Source: Ascidia mentula
Taxonomy: Eukaryota > Chordata > Ascidiacea > Phlebobranchia > Ascidiidae
Direction: 5' to 3'
Length of the DNA stretch: 64,000 bases
Assembly: GCA_947561715.1 (NCBI GenBank)
Contig: OX387197.1
Span: 16,303,001 to 16,367,000, forward strand
Shown here piece by piece: positions 9,745 to 21,227 of the stretch. Below the pieces are notes generated by a model. That model was not told the origin of the DNA. It did no database searches and saw nothing but the letters and a program-made list of their open reading frames with translations. A program made the translations under genes and the position numbers. The first letter of the stretch is position 1. Every line of letters starts with the position of its first letter.

Positions 9745-11830
9745 GTCGCCCATTGTTAAGTGGGCTTGGGGCTCGAAAAAAACAGAGTCCAGCCTATACC
9801 ACCCAGTCTTAACTTCGGCCCTATCTCGCCCATTGTTAAGTGGGTCGCGAAAAAAACAGAGTCCAGCCTATCCCACCCAGTCTTAACTTCGGCCCTATCT
9901 CGCCCATTGTTAAGTGGGTCGCGAAAAAAACAGAGTCCAGCCTATGTCTCCCATTGTTAAGTGGGCTTGGGGCTCGAAAAAAACAGAGTCCAGCCAATGT
10001 CTCCCATTGTTAAGTGGGCTTGGGGCTCGAAAAAAACAGAGTCCAGCCTATCCCACCCAGTCTTAACTTCGGCCCTATCTCGCCCATTGTTAAGTGGGTC
10101 GCGAAAAAAACAGAGTCCAGCCTATGTCGCCCATTGTTAAGTGGGCTTGGGGCTCGAAAAAAACAGAGTCCAGCCTATCCCACCCAGTCTTAACTTCGGC
10201 CCTATCTCGCCCATTGTTAAGTGGGTCGCGAAAAAAACAGAGTCCAGCCTATGTCGCCCATTGTTAAGTGGGCTTGGGGCTCGAAAAAAACAGAGTCCAG
10301 CCTATACCACCCAGTCTTAACTTCGGCCCTATCTCGCCCATTGTTAAGTGGGTCGCGAAAAAAACAGAGTCCAGCCTATCCCACCCAGTCTTAACTTCGG
10401 CCCTATCTCGCCCATTGTTAAGTGGGTCGCGAAAAAAACAGAGTCCAGCCTATGTCTCCCATTGTTAAGTGGGCTTGGGGCTCGAAAAAAACAGAGTCCA
10501 GCCAATGTCTCCCATTGTTAAGTGGGCTTGGGGCTCGAAAAAAACAGAGTCCAGCCTATCCCACCCAGTCTTAACTTCGGCCCTATCTAGCCCATTGTTA
10601 AGTGGGTGGCGAAAAAAACAGAGTTCAGCCTATGTCTCCCATTGTTAAGTGGGCTTGGGGCTAGAAAAAAAACAGAGTCCAGCCTATCTCACCCAGTCTT
10701 AACTTCGGCCCTATCTCGCCCATTGTTAAGTGGGTCGCGAAAAAAACAGAGTCCAGCCTATGTCTCCCATTGTTAAGTGGGCTTGGGGCTCGAAAAAAAC
10801 AGAGTCCAGCCTATCCCACCCAGTCTTAACTTCGGCAATATCTCGCCCATTGTTAAGTGGGTCGCGAAAAAAACAGAGTCCAGCCTATGTCTCCCATTGT
10901 TAAGTGGGCTTGGGGCTCGAAAAAAACAGAGTCCAGCCCATCCCACCCAGTCTTAACTTCGGCCCTATCTAGCCCATTGTTAAGTGGGTCGCGAAAAAAA
11001 CAGAGTCCAGCCTATGTCGCCCATTGTTAAGTGGGCTTGGGGCCCGAAAAAAACAGAGTCCAGCCTATCCCACCCAGTCTTAACTTCGGCCCTATCTCGC
11101 CCATTGTTAAGTGGGTCGCGAAAAAAACAGAGTCCAGCCTATGTCGCCCATTGTTAAGTGGGCTTGGGGCTCGAAAAAAACAGAGTCCAGCCTATCCCAC
11201 CCAGTCTTAACTTCGGCCCTATCTCGCCCATTGTTAAGTGGGTCGCGAAAAAAACAGAGTCCAGCCTATGTCGCCCATTGTTAAGTGGGCTTGGGGCTCG
11301 AAAAAAACAGAGTCCAGCCTATACCACCCAGTCTTAACTTCGGCCCTATCTCGCCCATTGTTAAGTGGGTCGCGAAAAAAACAGAGTCCAGCCTATCCCA
11401 CCCAGTCTTAACTTCGGCCCTATCTCGCACATTGTTAAGTGGGTCGCGAAAAAAACAGAGTCCAGCCTATGTCTCCCATTGTTAAGTGGGCTTGGGGCTC
11501 GAAAAAAACAGAGTCCAGCCAATGTCTCCCATTGTTAAGTGGGCTTGGGGCTCGAAAAAAACAGAGTCCAGCCTATCCCACCCAGTCTTAACTTCGGCCC
11601 TATCTCGCCCATTGTTAAGTGGGTCGCGAAAAAAACAGAGTCCAGCCTATGTCGCCCATTGTTAAGTGGGCTTGGGGCTCGAAAAAAACAGAGTCCAGCC
11701 TATCCCACCCAGTCTTAACTTCGGCCCTATCTCGCCCATTGTTAAGTGGGTCGCGAAAAAAACAGAGTCCAGCCTATGTCGCCCATTGTTAAGTGGGCTT
11801 GGGGCTCGAAAAAAACAGAGTCCAGCCTAT
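9622..11830 (+). repeat. 4,680-bp duplication, copy 2
   Basis: Second copy of 4942-7150, with the same monomer order and barcode variants and one visible mismatch. It ends where the ACC-starting B of copy 1 (7151) is replaced by a CCC-starting B at 11831. Confidence 0.9.
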
Positions 11831-12032
11831 CCCACCCAGTCTTAACTTCGGCCCTATCTCGCCCATTGTTAAGTGGGTCGCGAAAAAAACAGAGTCCAGC
11901 CTATGTCGCCCATTGTTAAGTGGGCTTGGGGCTCGAAAAAAACAGAGTCCAGCCTATACCACCCAGTCTTAACTTCGGCCCTATCTCGCCCATTGTTAAG
12001 TGGGTCGCGAAAAAAACAGAGTCCAGCCTATC

Positions 12033-13100
12033 CCACCCAGTCTTAACTTCGGCCCTATCTCGCCCATTGTTAAGTGGGTCGCGAAAAAAACAGAGTCCAG
12101 CCTATGTCTCCCATTGTTAAGTGGGCTTGGGGCTCGAAAAAAACAGAGTCCAGCCAATGTCTCCCATTGTTAAGTGGGCTTGGGGCTCGAAAAAAACAGA
12201 GTCCAGCCTATCCCACCCAGTCTTAACTTCGGCCCTATCTAGCCCATTGTTAAGTGGGTGGCGAAAAAAACAGAGTTCAGCCTATGTCTCCCATTGTTAA
12301 GTGGGCTTGGGGCTAGAAAAAAAACAGAGTCCAGCCTATCTCACCCAGTCTTAACTTCGGCCCTATCTCGCCCATTGTTAAGTGGGTCGCGAAAAAAACA
12401 GAGTCCAGCCTATGTCTCCCATTGTTAAGTGGGCTTGGGGCTCGAAAAAAACAGAGTCCAGCCTATCCCACCCAGTCTTAACTTCGGCCCTATCTCGCCC
12501 ATTGTTAAGTGGGTCGCGAAAAAAACAGAGTCCAGCCAATGTCGCCCATTGTTAAGTGGGCTTGGGGCTCGAAAAAAACAGAGTCCAGCCAATGTCTCCC
12601 ATTGTTAAGTGGGCTTGGGGCTCGAAAAAAACAGAGTCCAGCCTATCCCACCCAGTCTTAACTTCGGCCCTATCTAGCCCATTGTTAAGTGGGTCGCGAA
12701 AAAAACAGAGTCCAGCCTATGTCTCCCATTGTTAAGTGGGCTTGGGGCTCGAAAAAAACAGAGTCCAGCCTATCCCACCCAGTCTTAACTTCGGCCCTAT
12801 CTCGCCCATTGTTAAGTGGGTCGCGAAAAAACAGAGTCCAGCCTATGTCTCCCATTGTTAAGTGGGCTTGGGGCTCGAAAAAAACAGAGTCCAGCCTATC
12901 CCACCCTGTCTTAACTTCGGCCCTATCTCGCCCATTGTTAAGTGGGTCGCGAAAAAAACAGAGTCCAGCCTATGTCGCCCATTGTTAAGTGGGCTTGGGG
13001 CTCGAAAAAAACAGAGTCCAGCCTATCCCACCCAGTCTTAACTTCGGCCCTATCTCGCCCATTGTTAAGTGGGTCGCGAAAAAAACAGAGTCCAGCCTAT
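12033..13100 (+). repeat. 3,356-bp duplication, copy 2
   Basis: Second copy of 8677-9744. It diverges at 13101, where a BB step replaces the BA step of copy 1. Confidence 0.88.
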
Positions 13101-13987
13101 CCCACCCAGTCTTAACTTCGGCCCTATCTCGCCCATTGTTAAGTGGGTCGCGAAAAAAACAGAGTCCAGCCTATGTCTCCCATTGTTAAGTGGGCTTGGG
13201 GCTCGAAAAAAACAGAGTCCAGCCAATGTCTCCCATTGTTAAGTGGGCTTGGGGCTCGAAAAAAACAGAGTCCAGCCTATCCCACCCAGTCTTAACTTCG
13301 GCCCTATCTAGCCCATTGTTAAGTGGGTGGCGAAAAAAACAGAGTTCAGCCTATGTCGCCCATTGTTAAGTGGGCTTGGGGCTCGAAAAAAAACAGAGTC
13401 CAGCCTATCTCACCCAGTCTTAACTTCGGCCCTATCTCGCCCATTGTTAAGTGGGTCGCGAAAAAAACAGAGTCCAGCCTATGTCTCCCATTGTTAAGTG
13501 GGCTTGGGGCTCGAAAAAAACAGAGTCCAGCCTATCCCACCCAGTCTTAACTTCGGCCCTATCTCGCCCATTGTTAAGTGGGTCGCGAAAAAAACAGAGT
13601 CCAGCCTATGTCGCCCATTGTTAAGTGGGCTTGGGGCTCGAAAAAAACAGAGTCCAGCCTATCCCACCCAGTCTTAACTTCGGCCATATCTAGCCCATTG
13701 TTAAGTGGGTCGCGAAAAAAAAAGAGTCCAGCCTATGTCGCCCATTGTTAAGTGGGCTTGGGGCTCGAAAAAAACAGAGTCCAGCCTATCCCACCCAGTC
13801 TTAACTTCGGCCCTATCTAGCCCATTGTTAAGTGGGTCGCGAAAAAAACAGAGTCCAGCCTATCCCACCCAGTCTTAACTTCAGCCCTATCTCGCCCATT
13901 GTTAAGTGGGTCGCGAAAAAAACAGAGTCCAGCCTATCCCACCCAGTCTTAACTTCAGCCCTATCTCGCCCATTGTTAAGTGGGTCG
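13101..13987 (+). repeat. Transitional satellite segment
   Basis: Ordinary AB satellite with local variants: a TGGCGA B near 13,328, a CTCACCC B near 13,409 and the first CTTCAGCC B units. ACC-marked B units are no longer seen from here rightwards. No other sequence is present. Confidence 0.85.
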
Positions 13988-14085
13988 CGAAAAAAACAGA
14001 GTCCAGCCTATCCCACCCAGTCTTAACTTCGGCCCTATCTAGCCCATTGTTAAGTGGGTCGCGAAAAAAACAGAGTCCAGCCTAT
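13790..14085 (+). repeat. Run of four B monomers
   Basis: Units 13790-13863, 13864-13937, 13938-14011 and 14012-14085 are all B, with no A between them. The middle two carry CTTCAGCC in place of CTTCGGCC and read the same, so they are probably a recent single-monomer duplication. No other run of more than two full B units was noticed. Confidence 0.9.
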
Positions 14086-14801
14086 GTCGCCCATTGTTAA
14101 GTGGGCTTGGGGCTCGAAAAAAACAGAGTCCAGCCTATCCCACCCAGTCTTAACTTCGGCCCTATATAGCCCATTGTTAAGTGGGTCGCGAAAAAAACAG
14201 AGTCCAGCCTATGTCTCCCATTGTTAAGTGGGCCTGGGGCTAGAAAAAAACAGAGTCCAGCCTATCCCACCCAGTCTTATCTTCGGCCCTATCTAGCCCA
14301 TTGTTAAGTGGGTCGCGAAAAAAACAGAGTCCAGCCAATGTCGTCCATTGTTAAGTGGGCTTGGGGCTCGAAAAAAACAGAGTCCAGCCAATGTCTCCCA
14401 TTGTTAAGTGGGCTTGGGGCTCGAAAAAAACAGAGTCCAGCCTATCCCACCCAGTCTTAACTTCGGCCCTATCTAGCCCATTGTTAAGTGGGTCGCGAAA
14501 AAAACAGAGTCCAGCCTATGTCTCCCATTGTTAAGTGGGCTTGGGGCTCGAAAAAAACAGAGTCCAGCCTATCCCACCCAGTCTTAACTTCGGCCCTATC
14601 TCGCCCATTGTTAAGTGGGTCGCGAAAAAACAGAGTCCAGCCTATGTCTCCCATTGTTAAGTGGGCTTGGGGCTCGAAAAAAACAGAGTCCAGCCTATCC
14701 CACCCAGTCTTAACTTCGGCCCTATCTCGCCCATTGTTAAGTGGGTCGCGAAAAAAACAGAGTCCAGCCTATGTCGCCCATTGTTAAGTGGGCTTGGGGC
14801 T
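13988..14801 (+). repeat. 814-bp tandem duplication, copy 1
   Basis: Repeats at 14802 onward. Matching continues to 14727/15541 with one visible difference (C at 14422, A at 15236). Markers include CTATATAG near 14,163, CCTGGGGCTAG near 14,233, CTTATCTTCGG near 14,278, GTCGTCC near 14,342 and an A6 tract near 14,625. The period equals 7 A + 6 B less the one base lost in the A6 tract. Confidence 0.88.
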
Positions 14802-15541
14802 CGAAAAAAACAGAGTCCAGCCTATCCCACCCAGTCTTAACTTCGGCCCTATCTAGCCCATTGTTAAGTGGGTCGCGAAAAAAACAGAGTCCAGCCTATG
14901 TCGCCCATTGTTAAGTGGGCTTGGGGCTCGAAAAAAACAGAGTCCAGCCTATCCCACCCAGTCTTAACTTCGGCCCTATATAGCCCATTGTTAAGTGGGT
15001 CGCGAAAAAAACAGAGTCCAGCCTATGTCTCCCATTGTTAAGTGGGCCTGGGGCTAGAAAAAAACAGAGTCCAGCCTATCCCACCCAGTCTTATCTTCGG
15101 CCCTATCTAGCCCATTGTTAAGTGGGTCGCGAAAAAAACAGAGTCCAGCCAATGTCGTCCATTGTTAAGTGGGCTTGGGGCTCGAAAAAAACAGAGTCCA
15201 GCCAATGTCTCCCATTGTTAAGTGGGCTTGGGGCTAGAAAAAAACAGAGTCCAGCCTATCCCACCCAGTCTTAACTTCGGCCCTATCTAGCCCATTGTTA
15301 AGTGGGTCGCGAAAAAAACAGAGTCCAGCCTATGTCTCCCATTGTTAAGTGGGCTTGGGGCTCGAAAAAAACAGAGTCCAGCCTATCCCACCCAGTCTTA
15401 ACTTCGGCCCTATCTCGCCCATTGTTAAGTGGGTCGCGAAAAAACAGAGTCCAGCCTATGTCTCCCATTGTTAAGTGGGCTTGGGGCTCGAAAAAAACAG
15501 AGTCCAGCCTATCCCACCCAGTCTTAACTTCGGCCCTATCT
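14802..15541 (+). repeat. 814-bp tandem duplication, copy 2
   Basis: Directly follows copy 1 and carries the same rare variants. It diverges at 15542, where CTAG replaces CTCG in a B unit. Confidence 0.88.
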
Positions 15542-15894
15542 AGCCCATTGTTAAGTGGGTGGCGAAAAAAACAGAGTTCAGCCTATGTCTCCCATTGTTA
15601 AGTGGGCTTGGGGCTAGAAAAAAAACAGAGTCCAGCCTATCCCACCCAGTCTTAACTTCGGCCCTATCTAGCCCATTGTTAAGTGGGTCGCGAAAAAAAC
15701 AGAGTCCAGCCTATGTCTCCCATTGTTAAGTGGGCTTGGGGCTCGAAAAAAACAGAGTCCAGCCTATCCCACCCAGTCTTAACTTCGGCCCTATCTAGCC
15801 CATTGTTAAGTGGGTCGCGAAAAAAACAGAGTCCAGCCTATGTCGCCCATTGTTAAGTGGGCTTGGGGCTCGAAAAAAACAGAGTCCAGCCTAT

Positions 15895-16169
15895 CCCACC
15901 CAGTCTTAACTTCGGCCCTATATAGCCCATTGTTAAGTGGGTCGCGAAAAAAACAGAGTCCAGCCTATCCCACCCAGTCTTAACTTCAGCCCTATCTCGC
16001 CCATTGTTAAGTGGGTCGCGAAAAAAACAGAGTCCAGCCTATGTCTCCCATTGTTAAGTGGGCCTGGGGCTAGAAAAAAACAGAGTCCAGCCTATCCCAC
16101 CCAGTCTTATCTTCGGCCCTATCTAGCCCATTGTTAAGTGGGTCGCGAAAAAAACAGAGTCCAGCCTAT
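15895..16169 (+). repeat. 275-bp BBAB cassette with TATATAG and CTTATC markers (first of nine)
   Basis: Order is B with CTATATAG, B with CTTCAGCC, A with CCTGGGGCTAG, then B with CTTATCTTCGG. The same four-unit cassette starts at 20235, 23066, 25800, 29027, 31254, 33025, 43561 and 45788. It is a useful barcode: its spacing traces the 2,734-, 1,771- and 14,534-bp duplications. The two copies starting at 31254 and 33025 and the one at 45788 share a further CGACC variant. The 66-codon open frame across it is a by-product. Confidence 0.88.
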
Positions 16170-17702
16170 GTCTCCCATTGTTAAGTGGGCTTGGGGCTCG
16201 AAAAAAACAGAGTCCAGCCTATCCCACCCAGTCTTAACTTCGGCCCTATCTCGCCCATTGTTAAGTGGGTCGCGAAAAAAATAGAGTCCAGCCAATGTCG
16301 CCCATTGTTAAGTGGGCTTAGGGCTCGAAAAAAACAGAGTCCAGCCAATGTCTCCCATTGTTAAGTGGGCTTGGGGCTCGAAAAAAACAGAGTCCAGCCT
16401 ATCCCACCCAGTCTTAACTTCGGCCCTATCTAGCCCATTGTTAAGTGGGTCGCGAAAAAAACAGAGTCCAGCCTATGTCTCCCATTGTTAAGTGGGCTTG
16501 GGGCTCGAAAAAAACAGAGTCCAGCCTATCCCACCCAGTCTTAACTTCGGCCCTATCTAGCCCATTGTTAAGTGGGTCGCGAAAAAAACAGAGTCCAGCC
16601 TATGTCTCCCATTGTTAAGTGGGCTTGGGGCTCGAAAAAAACAGAGTCCAGCCTATCCCACCCTGTCTTAACTTCGGCCCTATCTCGCCCATTGTTAAGT
16701 GGGTCGCGAAAAAAACAGAGTCCAGCCTATGTCGCACATTGTTAAGTGGGCTTGGGGCTCGAAAAAAACAGAGTCCAGCCTATCCCACCCAGTCTTAACT
16801 TCGGCCCTATCTCGCCCATTGTTAAGTGGGTCGCGAAAAAAATAGAGTCCAGCCTATGTCTCCCATTGTTAAGTGGGCTTGGGGCTCGAAAAAAACAGAG
16901 TCCAGCCTATCCCACCCAGTCTTAACTTCGGCCCTATCTAGCCCATTGTTAAGTGGGTCGCGAAAAAAACAGAGTCCAGCCTATGTCTCCCATTGTTAAG
17001 TGGGCTTGGGGCTCGAAAAAAACAGAGTCCAGCCTATCCCACCCAGTCATAACTTCGGCCCTATCTAGCCCATTGTTAAGTGGGTCGCGAAAAAAACAGA
17101 GTCCAGCCTATGTCTCCCATTGTTAAGTGGGCTTGGGGCTCGAAAAAAACAGAGTCCAGCCTATCCCACCCAGTCTTAACTTCGGCCCTATCTCGCCCAT
17201 TGTTAAGTGGGTCGCGAAAAAAACAGAGTCCAGCCTATGTCTCCCATTGTTAAGTGGGCTTGGGGCTCGAAAAAAACAGAGTCCAGCCTATCCCACCCAG
17301 TCTTAACTTCGGCCCTATCTCGCCCATTGTTAAGTGGGTCGCGAAAAAAACAGAGTCCAGCCTATGTCTCCCATTGTTAAGTGGGCTTGGGGCTAGAAAA
17401 AAACAGAGTCCAGCCTATCCCACCCAGTCTTAACTTCGGCCCTATCTCGCCCATTGTTAAGTGGGTCGCGAAAAAAACAGAGTCCAGCCTATGTCTCCCA
17501 TTGTTAAGTGGGCTTGGGGCTAGAAAAAAACAGAGTCCAGCCTATCCCACCCAGTCTTAACTTCGGCAATATCTCGCCCATTGTTAAGTGGGTCGCGAAA
17601 AAAACAGAGTCCAGCCTATGTCTCCCATTGTTAAGTGGGCTTGGGGCTCGAAAAAAACAGAGTCCAGCCCATCCCACCCAGTCTTAACTTCGGCCCTATC
17701 TA
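16170..17702 (+). repeat. AB satellite without marked duplications
   Basis: Mostly regular AB dimers with scattered private variants, for example GGGCTTAGGG near 16,316, GTCGCACATT near 16,733 and AGTCATAAC near 17,047. A GGCAATAT B near 17,566 followed by CCCATCCC leads into the C-unit zone. Nothing else is present. Confidence 0.82.
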
Positions 17703-18598
17703 GCCCATTGTTAAGTGGGTCGCGAAAAAAACAGAGTCCAGCCTATGTCGCCCATTGTTAAGTGGGCTTGGGGCTCGAAAAAAACAGAGTCCAGCCTATC
17801 CCACCCAGTCTTAACTTCGGCCCTATCTAGCCCATTGTTAAGTGGGTCGCGAAAAAAACAGAGTCCAGCCTATGTCTCCCATTGTTAAGTGGGCTTGGGG
17901 CTCGAAAAAAACAGAGTCCAGCCTATCCCACCCAGTCTTAACTTCGGCCCTATCTAGCCCATTGTTAAGTGGGTCGCGATAAAAACAGCCTATCCCACCC
18001 AGTCTTAACTTCGGCCCTATCTAGCCCATTGTTAAGTGGGTCGCGATAAAAACAGCCTATCCCACCCAGTCTTAACTTCGGCCCTATCTAGCCCATTGTT
18101 AAGTGGGTCGCGAAAAAAACAGAGTCCAGCCTATGTCTCCCATTGTTAAGTGGGCTTGGGGCTCGAAAAAAACAGAGTCCAGCCTATCCCACCCAGTCTT
18201 AACTTCGGCCCTATCTCGCCCATTGTTGAGTGGGTCGCGAAAAAAACAGAGTCCAGCCTATGTCGCCCATTGTTAAGTGGGCTTGGGGCTCGAAAAAAAC
18301 AGAGTCCAGCCTATCCCACCCAGTCTTAACTTCGGCCCTATCTCGCCCATTGTTAAGTGGGTCGCGAAAAAAACAGAGTCCAGCCTATGTCTCCCATTGT
18401 TAAGTGGGCTTGGGGCTAGAAAAAAACAGAGTCCAGCCTATCCCACCCAGTCTTAACTTCGGCCCTATCTCGCCCATTGTTAAGTGGGTCGCGAAAAAAA
18501 CAGAGTCCAGCCTATGTCTCCCATTGTTAAGTGGGCTTGGGGCTAGAAAAAAACAGAGTCCAGCCTATCCCACCCAGTCTTAACTTCGGCAATATCTC
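17703..18598 (+). repeat. 896-bp tandem duplication, copy 1 (contains a C pair)
   Basis: Repeats at 18599-19494, with matching carried on to 18645/19541. A GTTGAG core variant at 18228 recurs at 19124. The unit equals 6 A + 6 B + 2 C, that is 762 + 134 bp. Confidence 0.88.
17927..18060 (+). repeat. First pair of 67-bp C monomers (17927-17993, 17994-18060)
   Basis: C is B with the A7 tract changed to ATAAAAA and a 7-bp loss in the tail, so CAGAGTCCAGCCTAT becomes CAGCCTAT. The lost 7 bp lie between two CAG triplets 7 bp apart, which is a classic slippage footprint. The same pair recurs at 18823-18956, 19846-19979, 21579-21712 and 22677-22810. All C units share both changes, so they have one origin. 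Confidence 0.93.
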
Positions 18599-19541
18599 GC
18601 CCATTGTTAAGTGGGTCGCGAAAAAAACAGAGTCCAGCCTATGTCGCCCATTGTTAAGTGGGCTTGGGGCTCGAAAAAAACAGAGTCCAGCCTATCCCAC
18701 CCAGTCTTAACTTCGGCCCTATCTAGCCCATTGTTAAGTGGGTCGCGAAAAAAACAGAGTCCAGCCTATGTCTCCCATTGTTAAGTGGGCTTGGGGCTCG
18801 AAAAAAACAGAGTCCAGCCTATCCCACCCAGTCTTAACTTCGGCCCTATCTAGCCCATTGTTAAGTGGGTCGCGATAAAAACAGCCTATCCCACCCAGTC
18901 TTAACTTCGGCCCTATCTAGCCCATTGTTAAGTGGGTCGCGATAAAAACAGCCTATCCCACCCAGTCTTAACTTCGGCCCTATCTAGCCCATTGTTAAGT
19001 GGGTCGCGAAAAAAACAGAGTCCAGCCTATGTCTCCCATTGTTAAGTGGGCTTGGGGCTCGAAAAAAACAGAGTCCAGCCTATCCCACCCAGTCTTAACT
19101 TCGGCCCTATCTCGCCCATTGTTGAGTGGGTCGCGAAAAAAACAGAGTCCAGCCTATGTCGCCCATTGTTAAGTGGGCTTGGGGCTCGAAAAAAACAGAG
19201 TCCAGCCTATCCCACCCAGTCTTAACTTCGGCCCTATCTCGCCCATTGTTAAGTGGGTCGCGAAAAAAACAGAGTCCAGCCTATGTCTCCCATTGTTAAG
19301 TGGGCTTGGGGCTAGAAAAAAACAGAGTCCAGCCTATCCCACCCAGTCTTAACTTCGGCCCTATCTCGCCCATTGTTAAGTGGGTCGCGAAAAAAACAGA
19401 GTCCAGCCTATGTCTCCCATTGTTAAGTGGGCTTGGGGCTAGAAAAAAACAGAGTCCAGCCTATCCCACCCAGTCTTAACTTCGGCAATATCTCGCCCAT
19501 TGTTAAGTGGGTCGCGAAAAAAACAGAGTCCAGCCTATGTC
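18599..19541 (+). repeat. 896-bp tandem duplication, copy 2
   Basis: Adjacent second copy, with its C pair at 18823-18956. It diverges at 19542 (T in place of G in the head of an A unit). Confidence 0.87.
18823..18956 (+). repeat. Second pair of C monomers
   Basis: Two tandem 67-bp C units, 896 bp after the first pair. Confidence 0.92.
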
Positions 19542-20402
19542 TCCCATTGTTAAGTGGGCTTGGGGCTCGAAAAAAACAGAGTCCAGCCCATCCCACCCAG
19601 TCTTAACTTCGGCCCTTTGTAGCCCATTGTTAAGTGGGTCGCGAAAAAAACAGAGTCCAGCCTATGTCGCCCATTGTTAAGTGGGCTTGGGGCTCGAAAA
19701 AAACAGAGTCCAGCCTATCCCACCCAGTCTTAACTTCGGCCCTATCTAGCCCATTGTTAAGTGGGTCGCGAAAAAAACAGAGTCCAGCCTATGTCTCCCA
19801 TTGTTAAGTGGGCTTGGGGCTCGAAAAAAACAGAGTCCAGCCTATCCCACCCAGTCTTAACTTCGGCCCTATCTAGCCCATTGTTAAGTGGGTCGCGATA
19901 AAAACAGCCTATCCCACCCAGTCTTAACTTCGGCCCTATCTAGCCCATTGTTAAGTGGGTCGCGATAAAAACAGCCTATCCCACCCAGTCTTAACTTCGG
20001 CCCTATCTAGCCCATTGTTAAGTGGGTCGCGAAAAAAACAGAGTCCAGCCTATGTCTCCCATTGTTAAGTGGCCTTGGGGCTCGAAAAAAACAGAGTCCA
20101 GCCTATCCCACCCAGTCTTAACTTCGGCCCTATCTCGCCCATTGTTAAGTGGGTCGCGAAAAAAACAGAGTCCAGCCTATGTCGCCCATTGTTAAGTGGG
20201 CTTGGGGCTCGAAAAAAACAAGAGTCCAGCCTATCCCACCCAGTCTTAACTTCGGCCCTATATAGCCCATTGTTAAGTGGGTCGCGAAAAAAACAGAGTC
20301 CAGCCTATCCCACCCAGTCTTAACTTCAGCCCTATCTCGCCCATTGTTAAGTGGGTCGCGAAAAAAACAGAGTCCAGCCTATGTCTCCCATTGTTAAGTG
20401 GG
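19495..20402 (+). repeat. 1,733-bp recurrence, copy 1
   Basis: Matches 21228-22135, including the GTGGCC A-unit variant near 20,070 and an extra base in AACAAGAG near 20,219. One local difference is CCCTTTGTAG (near 19,614) against CCCTATGTAG (near 21,347). Confidence 0.83.
19846..19979 (+). repeat. Third pair of C monomers
   Basis: Two tandem 67-bp C units, 1,023 bp (896 + 127) after the second pair, so one extra dimer lies between them. Confidence 0.92.
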
Positions 20403-21227
20403 CCTGGGGCTAGAAAAAAACAGAGTCCAGCCTATCCCACCCAGTCTTATCTTCGGCCCTATCTAGCCCATTGTTAAGTGGGTCGCGAAAAAAACAGAGT
20501 CCAGCCTATGTCTCCCATTGTTAAGTGGGCTTGGCGCTCGAAAAAAACAGAGTCCAGCCTATCCCACCCAGTCTTAACTTCGGCCCTATCTCGCCCATTG
20601 TTAAGTGGGTCGCGAAAAAAACAGAGTCCAGCCTATGTCGCCCATTGTTAAGTGGGCTTGGGGCTCGAAAAAAACAGAGTCCAGCCTATCCCACCCAGTC
20701 TTAACTTCGGCCCTATCTCGCCCATTGTTAAGTGGGTCGCGAAAAAAACAGAGTCCAGCCTATGTCTCCCATTGTTAAGTGGGCTTGGGGCTAGAAAAAA
20801 ACAGAGTCCAGCCTATCCCACCCAGTCTTAACTTCGGCCCTATCTCGCCCATTGTTAAGTGGGTCGCGAAAAAAACAGAGTCCAGCCTATGTCTCCCATT
20901 GTTAAGTGGGCTTGGGGCTAGAAAAAAACAGAGTCCAGCCTATCCCACCCAGTCTTAACTTCGGCAATATCTCGCCCATTGTTAAGTGGGTCGCGAAAAA
21001 AACAGAGTCCAGCCTATGTCTCCCATTGTTAAGTGGGCTTGGGGCTCGAAAAAAACAGAGTCCAGCCCATCCCACCCAGTCTTAACTTCGGCCCTATCTA
21101 GCCCATTGTTAAGTGGGTCGCGAAAAAAACAGAGTCCAGCCTATGTCGCCCATTGTTAAGTGGGCTTGGGGCTCGAAAAAAACAGAGTCCAGCCTATCCC
21201 ACCCAGTCTTAACTTCGGCCCTATCTA

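Noticed and set aside
14160-14170. TATA-box-like CTATATAG
   Set aside because: It is a one-base variant of CTATCTAG in a B unit, propagated with a duplicated cassette. No transcription unit follows it.
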